DNA from: Alphaproteobacteria bacterium
GTDB lineage: Bacteria; Pseudomonadota; Alphaproteobacteria; Caulobacterales; Aquidulcibacteraceae
NCBI GenBank assembly: GCA_027485915.1
Contig: JAIXQA010000055.1
Location: 1 to 64,000, forward strand
Direction: 5' to 3'
Length of the DNA: 64,000 nucleotides
Shown here: positions 58,067-64,000 of the stretch, piece after piece
How the letters are laid out: the number at the start of each line of letters is the position of its first letter
How positions within the stretch are numbered: position 1 is the first letter of the stretch
Translations under genes and position numbers: made by a program
The notes under the pieces: model-generated
Told to the model about the DNA's origin: nothing
The model's input: the letters and a program-made list of their open reading frames with translations, nothing else
The model's database searches: none

Positions 58067-58888
58067 CTACATGTTGCGTTTAAGTGGCCAAGCTGCCCAA
58101 ATAGCGGCAGCTTCATCGTCATTATCGATTAGGTTTGGATTGGGTAAAGCAAGAATATGAGATCCAAAGCTATTGGGTTCAAATGTTTGCTCATTGCAAA
58201 AAGCAAGAAAGTGAACGCGACCACGTAAATAGCTGGCACCCTTGCACTTGTTTTTGGGATCGAAGGCACCAAGAATTGATCTACTACTCGAATACCGCAG
58301 GTGGTCGGGGAGTAACTTCAGCTGGTTGCCATACGCAATTTGTATGAAGTCGAATTCGTCGGCCATGCCCATTTGATGGCAAAGCATATCCACTAAGAGC
58401 ACATTAATCTGCGTGTCATATGGAATTCTAAACTTATGTGGCTTTTGATTTTTTTCGCACTTCTGGCAAATCCGTGTCACAGCATTTACAATTTCACCTG
58501 CGCCTGTTGCCTTGAATTCCGCCGCATCCGTGGTCAGCATTGACCCATAAATGTTGTTCTCTTCGTCGATCAATGTATTTGAATTTTTTAAACCTTGACT
58601 ATACTCCAAACTATATAATTCGACGGCAAAATCATAGCCAAATCTGGAGAAGCCAAAGTCTATTTTTGAGTTAGCCTCTCCATCAATTTCAACATTTGGT
58701 GTGATTCCTGCATTGTATAGCGCGTGAGCAAAGCGAACATTGAAACAATGCCCTTTGTTGTTGTGTTGGAGGCTCCCGTTACGATTGAAGTCGTCAATTA
58801 AATGCGCCGCCCAGTCAATTTTGCTCAGCGCATGGACAGCGCTAGCTGTCGCTTCTCTTTCTTCAATTGAAAACCCATCACATTCCAC
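58067..58888 (-). CDS. Hypothetical protein, possible degenerate nuclease-like fold
   Basis: A 273-residue cytosolic protein of no family I recognise. GITPNVEIDGEANSKIDFGF then GYDFAVELYSLEYS (about 61-97) could be the strands of a PD-(D/E)xK-type fold: D77, then E90, with tyrosine where the catalytic lysine would be. That reading is weak and would mean a degenerate site. The second half has CQKCEKNQKPHKF, two cysteines that could bind metal. GTG 58888 with GAGAGAC upstream is the start. It belongs to the AT-richer cargo of the island. Confidence 0.6.
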   Translation of the reverse strand: MECDGFSIEEREATASAVHALSKIDWAAHLIDDFNRNGSLQHNNKGHCFNVRFAHALYNAGITPNVEIDGEANSKIDFGFSRFGYDFAVELYSLEYSQGLKNSNTLIDEENNIYGSMLTTDAAEFKATGAGEIVNAVTRICQKCEKNQKPHKFRIPYDTQINVLLVDMLCHQMGMADEFDFIQIAYGNQLKLLPDHLRYSSSRSILGAFDPKNKCKGASYLRGRVHFLAFCNEQTFEPNSFGSHILALPNPNLIDNDDEAAAIWAAWPLKRNM

Positions 58889-59046
58889 GGCTGTCTCTCA
58901 TTTGGCGATTACGGGGCAAGTTGCCGTCTTCTAGCACCTTCTATCTGATGGTCTAAGTTACTATTCAGAGGCAGACCAGAATATCCAGTTCTGGCAAATA
59001 GTTCTGCCACAGCCTCATTTCTTTGATCACAAATCAGTTGTGCACC

Positions 59047-61806
59047 TTATCCTATTTCAGTCTCTCTCGACTTAAACCGGCCTCCCTCAAGTTCAAACGC
59101 AATATTTTCGATCCCCCCGCGTTCCCCCAACCCCCGCACCAGCCTCTCCCGGCTATCCGTCACCACCACGGCCTCAGACCGCGCCCGGCTAATGGCGACA
59201 TACATCGCCTTTTGGTCGACTAGGTTCGCCCGCCCGCTTTCGGCATGGATCAGGACGCGTTCTGAGGTTTTGCCTTGGGCAGCATAAACAGTATCGACCC
59301 ATGCGTGGCGCAAGTGCTGATCTCGGCCCGTGGTCAGGTCGAGGTCGTGCACGGTCCCATTGTCAGCTTTGAGGGTGGCAAGGCCTAGATCTCGGTTGAT
59401 TGCCGTGATCGTGCCAGTGCCACCATTGACGCGGTCTTTCTCATGATCATTGCGGGTGAAGGCGACGCGGTCGCCGGTTCGCATGTCCATGTTGGTTTGG
59501 GTAAAGGTTTCAGCTTGGCCCCAGTAGGCGGGTTCGAGTTTGAGCTCAAAGCCGCTTTTGCTTGCCACCGAGACTGTGCCCCGTTGGCTATCGGTCCCGG
59601 TGACCTCATAGGGAGTTCGGGCAAAGATTCGCTGATCTGGCTTGGCTTTAGCAAAGATCAGGATATCGCCTTTTTGATAGCTGCTGGCTTGCAGCCGCTC
59701 GGCCTTGGTCAAATCCTTCGGGACTAGGGCAGGGAAGTCTAGTACTTCTCGGCCTAGGTCGCCTCGGGCTAGAAGCTCGCTTCGGATGGCAGAAGTAAGT
59801 GCCTCGCGGCCTTCCTTGGATGGGTCAAGAACGAGGGTCTGGGCACGGTCTGCAGGCGACAAGTCGGCAAAGCTTTTAGCCAAGAGCTGGTGTCGGTCTT
59901 GCGTGCTGGCATTTTCAATCAGCTTGCCGCCTCCTGCCTCAAGGGCCTTAATGGTTTTGGCGGCTTGACCTGCAATGGCGCTTTCAACAGCCTCTAGAGT
60001 CTTGGCATTTGTCTGGCGTACGATCTTGTCGAGCACGGAAGTTTGCATACCAGCCCCTTGAAGCTGGGCAAATGCGGCACCTGCGCCAATCGATCCAAGT
60101 TGTTTGATGTCGCCGACTAAGATTATGCGCGCCTCGGCTCTTTGCGTGGCTGACAATAGGCGGGCCATATCGACGGCTGAGACAAGACTTGCCTCATCGA
60201 GAAGCCAGACTTGTTTGCCGCCTCGCTCTGGATGAACTTTCTTTTCTTCGGTTCGCAAATGTCGCTCTAGCGTCCAGCCTTTGGTGCCTAAAGCATCGCC
60301 AAGGGTGAGAGCCGCACTGGCAGAGGGTGCAAAGGCGCGCACTTCAAAGCCCTGGGCTTTGGCGGCCTCGGAGAGCGTTGCCATGACGGTTGTAGTCTTG
60401 GCTGTGCCTGCGTAGCCTTGAACCGCTGCGACCCTGTTCGACGTGGTCAGAAGGTCAAGTGTGGCGCGTTTTTGGCCTGCGTTCCACTTTTGGCCTCGGT
60501 CTTCAGCTTGAAGGATTGCCTTTGCGACAAGCTTTGCGGCCTCGGCCTTTGAAAGCATAGGCTCGATAGCGCCCCGGCCAGCTTTCTCGAGGGCCAGGAT
60601 TTGTTTTTCTGCTTCGATGTTGGCAGGGGTGGTAAAGCCTTGGGTTTCCAGCCCACGCTGATTTATGTGGGTTCTGGGGACAAGATTACCCTCTGCGACT
60701 GCCTTCTCGATGGCCTTGCCAATCTGAAGCGGGGAAGCGTGCCCCAACACAAAGCGACCCGCTTCCTTGGCAAGGCTCGGCACTGTCATGACGGCCTCGC
60801 GTTCGCTGAGCTTGGCTGCGGCAAATTTCACCGCCTCAAAAGCGCGGATCTCGGCGATGCCATTTAGGCGGTCCACAAAGTGAGGCTCTGCGGCGCGATC
60901 CTTGGCGTTTTGAACCAAGCGCATTCGGCTTGCTTGATCAAAGCCTAGGCTATCGGCGGTTTCTCGCCATTCACCCATCAAGCTGCCTCTATCCGCCTTT
61001 GATTTTGCTTCTCTGGTGTCTAATGCGGCGATCTGCTTTTCAGCCGCTGAAGCATGGGCTCTATCTGTTCCACGTTCTGCCAAGCGGGCTTCGATCTGGG
61101 CGGACCGCGTCGAAAAGGCCTCGAGGACCTTCTCCGGCACACCTACGACCTCGAACATCGAGTCCTTACCCAGCTCAATCGTATAACCGAGGGTTATAGC
61201 ATTGAAGGCAAGCTGTTGCCTGTAATACTCCCCGATTACCCTTTGGATATTGAAAAGCTCTCGGCTTTCAAGTGACCGCCATTTTCCGTCGGCATCGCGT
61301 ACGGCGTTCATTGCTATGGCATGCGTGTGCAAGTTGGGCTGATCAGCGCGGCTGGTCTCGTGGCGGAATGTAGCGATTAAGAGGTTGCCAAGATTGACTT
61401 CATTGACCTTTTCGCCATCGCGTATCCGCGTCATTGCGACATGGGCCTCGGCAAACTCCAGCGTCAATTTGACGGCGGCATCATGGGCGGTGATTAGCCG
61501 TTCGTCGCCACACACTAAAGCAATCGTTGAGACAGACTTAGGCGCACTGAAGGTGATGTCCCAGCCGGGGGTATGCTCGCGTTCCCCGTTCCGAATTGTG
61601 CCCAAGACCGTGCCGTCAGGCAAATTGCCTTCTAGAGCCGCCTTGAAGACTTCCGGCGAAACCTCGCCGGATAACCCCAAAGCCTCCGCCCCTTTGCCTT
61701 GCCACTGGCTGGGGGCAAGACCTCCTTCGGCATAATATTCGCCCGCCGCGCTGTAATAAGTAGCAGCTCCTGCCGCACTTGAAAGACGTGAGATCGTGGC
61801 GACCAT
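59047..61806 (-). CDS. MobF-type conjugative relaxase-helicase (TraA/TrwC-like)
   Basis: A 919-residue relaxase that nicks DNA at oriT and unwinds it for transfer. Near the N-terminus are the tyrosines TYYSAAGEYY (Y17, Y18, Y24, Y25). The metal-binding histidines are H149, H160 and H162 in ATFRHETSRADQPNLHTHA. The helicase half has Walker A GYAGTAKT (464-471) and Walker B WLLDEAS (D537, E538), then the TRAFAC-like C-terminal motifs TVYAAQGKTSERVLIH and YVAISRARSEAVVV. It starts two bases after the coupling-protein stop. It probably mobilizes this island, but no oriT is identified here. Confidence 0.94.
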   Translation of the reverse strand: MVATISRLSSAAGAATYYSAAGEYYAEGGLAPSQWQGKGAEALGLSGEVSPEVFKAALEGNLPDGTVLGTIRNGEREHTPGWDITFSAPKSVSTIALVCGDERLITAHDAAVKLTLEFAEAHVAMTRIRDGEKVNEVNLGNLLIATFRHETSRADQPNLHTHAIAMNAVRDADGKWRSLESRELFNIQRVIGEYYRQQLAFNAITLGYTIELGKDSMFEVVGVPEKVLEAFSTRSAQIEARLAERGTDRAHASAAEKQIAALDTREAKSKADRGSLMGEWRETADSLGFDQASRMRLVQNAKDRAAEPHFVDRLNGIAEIRAFEAVKFAAAKLSEREAVMTVPSLAKEAGRFVLGHASPLQIGKAIEKAVAEGNLVPRTHINQRGLETQGFTTPANIEAEKQILALEKAGRGAIEPMLSKAEAAKLVAKAILQAEDRGQKWNAGQKRATLDLLTTSNRVAAVQGYAGTAKTTTVMATLSEAAKAQGFEVRAFAPSASAALTLGDALGTKGWTLERHLRTEEKKVHPERGGKQVWLLDEASLVSAVDMARLLSATQRAEARIILVGDIKQLGSIGAGAAFAQLQGAGMQTSVLDKIVRQTNAKTLEAVESAIAGQAAKTIKALEAGGGKLIENASTQDRHQLLAKSFADLSPADRAQTLVLDPSKEGREALTSAIRSELLARGDLGREVLDFPALVPKDLTKAERLQASSYQKGDILIFAKAKPDQRIFARTPYEVTGTDSQRGTVSVASKSGFELKLEPAYWGQAETFTQTNMDMRTGDRVAFTRNDHEKDRVNGGTGTITAINRDLGLATLKADNGTVHDLDLTTGRDQHLRHAWVDTVYAAQGKTSERVLIHAESGRANLVDQKAMYVAISRARSEAVVVTDSRERLVRGLGERGGIENIAFELEGGRFKSRETEIG

Positions 61807-61808
61807 GG

Positions 61809-63629
61809 CTAGACAGGCCCCGCGCTGAAGTCGATATTGCTCTCGGGGGCCGTGCTTTTGCGGCCATAAAGCGTGTCAGCGATGTCCCCTTGAATGAACC
61901 CCGGCTGGCGGACAGGGCCTCTGGCGATGATATGTTTGTTGGATATCCTGACCTTGGTCACTGGGAATCCATCTGCCAAGAGAAGGTAGCCTGCATGCTT
62001 TTCGAGCTTGAACTCACTCTCCAAGATTGCGGGCCTGATTTGTCTTTGCTTGCCGACCGTCGTTCGGCCTTTACCGTTTTCGAAGTCGAGATTTTCAGAA
62101 TCGCTGCGCAGCTCCGCTTCTACCTCCCCCACCATCTGACTTGCCCATCTGCGTGTATCGGCGTCGCCACATTGGAGGATCAGCTTCGTTCCGCAATTGC
62201 CAAGCAATGCTTCTGCACCGTCTGCTGTATAGCGGAGCCGCATCTGGCCGATGGCTTGGAAGGTAATGACTGTGCAAGCGCCAAATTTGCGACCCTGTGG
62301 CAGAAGCCTCTGCAAGTTAGAAACTTTCGGAATGTCAGGTAGTTCATCTAGGAACATCCAAATTCTGCGGTGCTCATTTGGCTCTAGGCTCATAATCCCG
62401 ACAGAGGCCAATTCGAGCCAGCAGGCCAAAAGCGGCTTCATCGCCTCGAAGTACTTTTCGCGTCGGGGGATGAATATCCAAGGCTTGGGACCCTTTGTCT
62501 GGTCCAGCCGGTCGAAATAGCCACTGAAGGTGAATGGCGTTGCGTTACTGTCCTCGTGCTTCAAAAACTGAAGCGTCTCAATGGCCTTCGTTAATGAAAA
62601 CAATACCGAAGCAGTCGCCCTCTCGGCACCTTGGGCGAATATTCTTGCACTAGAACTCTCTGCTAGCCAAGCGGCCAGATCGTCGCTTGAGGCCGACCGT
62701 AGTATTTGAATTAAGGCACCAAGTGTCGTTCTATCCTCTGCGACAAGGTTGCGAATAATATTGGCAAGCAGACTCTGCGCGCTCTCTACCCATACGCTTT
62801 CGTCGTGCTCATTACCGTCGGGAATTAGCTTTTGCGCGATTTGGTCGGCATCGGCTGGGTGGCTCTTGGCCTCACCCATCAAATCCCAGAAGCAGCCTCT
62901 GGCATCGAAAGGATTCAATATGACGTCGCCACGCTCGGGCTTATAATATTGGGCCGTGAACTCGCCGCTGGTATCGTACACGATTGCCGGTTGGCCGTTT
63001 GCTTCAGCTTGATCCAAGAGCTCCCTGAGCGCTGTTGTTTTGCCAGCGCCGCTTGCTGCCGCGATTGCTATGTGACGATTGGCAAAATCGCTTGGCAGAC
63101 TAATCCCGGCGAAGTTGAACGAACCATTTGTTAGCTGGCGCTTCAGCAATCTTTGAAGCCCCTTGGGTGTGGTCAAAAGTGCCCCGCGCAAAAGGTCATC
63201 CTGCCCGGCGACAACTCCTTGATCCTCAAAAATACGAAACAAGACCACGCAAAGTCCTGCACCTAGCAGTATGCCCAAAAGTGCCCCGGCGATGGCCCAG
63301 TCTTTGGCTTTAAGATAAGCGCCTCGATAAAAAGGATGTCGCTGGACGTGGTCCGCTCGCATCTTCAGGGGACGACCCAAAAACTCGACGGTCATGGTCG
63401 GTTTTGACTTCTGTCCTTCCGTGAACAACAACTTAATCTCTGCCTGACCGTAGGTGAGTAGGTGCTGCCTTTCGTGGCCATCCAGCACGAGGGCTGGAAG
63501 GGCGGTTGCCGTGCAGGCCGACGTGATCAGGATGACCGATAAATAGGTTCTACCGCGTGCGATGAGGGCCGACCAATAGAGTGAGACGAGGCCTTGTCCG
63601 CGTCGTAAGCTTTCATGACGCTGGTTCAT
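61809..63629 (-). CDS. TraD-like type IV coupling protein
   Basis: A 606-residue membrane ATPase that links the relaxosome to the type IV secretion channel. Two N-terminal membrane segments lie at about 28-48 and 110-132. Walker A is AAASGAGKTTA (190-200), Walker B RIWMFLDELPDIP, and GACTVITFQAIGQM is the conserved arginine-region strand. A TraD_N-type periplasmic loop lies between the helices. The start overlaps the next upstream gene by four bases, and the relaxase follows after two, so the three form one operon. Confidence 0.93.
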   Translation of the reverse strand: MNQRHESLRRGQGLVSLYWSALIARGRTYLSVILITSACTATALPALVLDGHERQHLLTYGQAEIKLLFTEGQKSKPTMTVEFLGRPLKMRADHVQRHPFYRGAYLKAKDWAIAGALLGILLGAGLCVVLFRIFEDQGVVAGQDDLLRGALLTTPKGLQRLLKRQLTNGSFNFAGISLPSDFANRHIAIAAASGAGKTTALRELLDQAEANGQPAIVYDTSGEFTAQYYKPERGDVILNPFDARGCFWDLMGEAKSHPADADQIAQKLIPDGNEHDESVWVESAQSLLANIIRNLVAEDRTTLGALIQILRSASSDDLAAWLAESSSARIFAQGAERATASVLFSLTKAIETLQFLKHEDSNATPFTFSGYFDRLDQTKGPKPWIFIPRREKYFEAMKPLLACWLELASVGIMSLEPNEHRRIWMFLDELPDIPKVSNLQRLLPQGRKFGACTVITFQAIGQMRLRYTADGAEALLGNCGTKLILQCGDADTRRWASQMVGEVEAELRSDSENLDFENGKGRTTVGKQRQIRPAILESEFKLEKHAGYLLLADGFPVTKVRISNKHIIARGPVRQPGFIQGDIADTLYGRKSTAPESNIDFSAGPV

Positions 63630-64000
63630 TTTTGTGCCCTCGCGGCCTCAAGCTGGCGGCGATAGGCATCCATCGACGCTTGGCTCAGGGTTTCGTTCAA
63701 TTGGGTTGGGTTTGTGCCGCCTTTATGCGCCGCGTGCGCGGCATAGGTGTATGCGCTGGCCGCAGTGTAGAGGGTGCGGTCGCAGAGGCTTTCGAGGCGT
63801 TCGAGGCGAGCCAATGTTTCTTCGGCTAGGCCCAAGAGCTCTGCCTCAGCTGAACGTGTTTGAACCGCGAAGGCTTCCTTAAGCCCCAGCTCGAAAATGC
63901 GGTGCCGCGCTTGATACTCCGGAATCCCTCGATCCGCCGCAAATTTTGCAAGGAGGCGGATCTGAGGGCTGGTAATCCGAATGGTGAATGGATGGCGAAG
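63626..64000 (-). CDS. Relaxosome accessory-like protein, partial
   Basis: The last 124 or so residues of a gene that runs off the window. It begins in the visible part with HPFTIRITSPQIRLLAKFAA and RGIPEYQARHRIFELGL, and ends with a mostly helical, Ala-rich stretch. It overlaps the coupling-protein start by four bases (ATGA). Position and size suggest a mobilization accessory protein, perhaps ribbon-helix-helix, but no family is certain without the N-terminus. Confidence 0.6.
   Translation of the reverse strand, partial: LRHPFTIRITSPQIRLLAKFAADRGIPEYQARHRIFELGLKEAFAVQTRSAEAELLGLAEETLARLERLESLCDRTLYTAASAYTYAAHAAHKGGTNPTQLNETLSQASMDAYRRQLEAARAQK

Overview
The window looks like chromosomal DNA of an alphaproteobacterium. 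It carries alphaproteobacterial marker families (a TIGR02301 protein, DUF3297, an ATP12-type F1 assembly chaperone, an ELM1-like protein, an ECF sigma factor with an NrsF-type membrane anti-sigma) and the bamD-recN-ligA cluster. The order is not certain; Caulobacterales or a relative would fit. Most genes are dense, moderately GC-rich and often overlap by ATGA or GTGA.

Layout. 1-341: palindromic repeat units. 342-5474: a SIMPL protein, an EamA transporter, a two-receiver regulator, a TIGR02301 protein, a nitronate monooxygenase-like enzyme and Tag glycosylase. 5727-12998: bamD, recN, ligA and a PhoX-like phosphatase. 13080-16400: a cysteine-motif membrane protein, a GNAT enzyme, DUF3297, a MazE/MazF-type pair and two unknown overlapping genes. 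16759-30828: the S10-spc-alpha ribosomal protein operon (rpsJ to rplQ, with secY, adk and rpoA), closed by a strong terminator at 30851-30881. 30923-52749: an Imm11-like protein and ordinary housekeeping genes (two pseudouridine synthases, an HtrA protease, RarA, an alkyltransferase-like protein, TesB, RecG, ATP12, a bacterial voltage-gated channel, HAD enzymes, CrcB, PurD, a kinase-like phosphotransferase, a response regulator, a CorA-like transporter, an ECF/NrsF pair, an ELM1 protein).

At 52922-53011 lies a tRNA-Ser(CGA). The DNA directly downstream is visibly AT-richer and holds accessory genes, as expected for an element integrated at a tRNA 3' end. The cargo is a GHKL ATPase (54254-55693) with a 4-base overlap to a Rossmann/methyltransferase-like protein (53244-54257), divergent from a complete C5-cytosine DNA methyltransferase (55769-56881). 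A secreted adhesin-E-like protein and an unknown protein follow. From 59047 to the window edge the DNA is GC-rich again and encodes a MobF relaxase-helicase, a TraD-like coupling protein and the end of a small third gene: a conjugation or mobilization module.

The best candidate for an undescribed system is the GHKL ATPase / Rossmann protein / C5-methyltransferase trio. It resembles the MutL/MORC-type ATPases proposed to act in restriction-modification systems, but no nuclease or helicase gene is recognisable beside it. Other points worth checking are a structured intergenic region at 35735-35930, two unrelated loci sharing a CAQI...CP cysteine module, and an unusual TLDGWS selectivity filter in the ion channel. 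All functions are judged by eye from the sequence; no database search was run.
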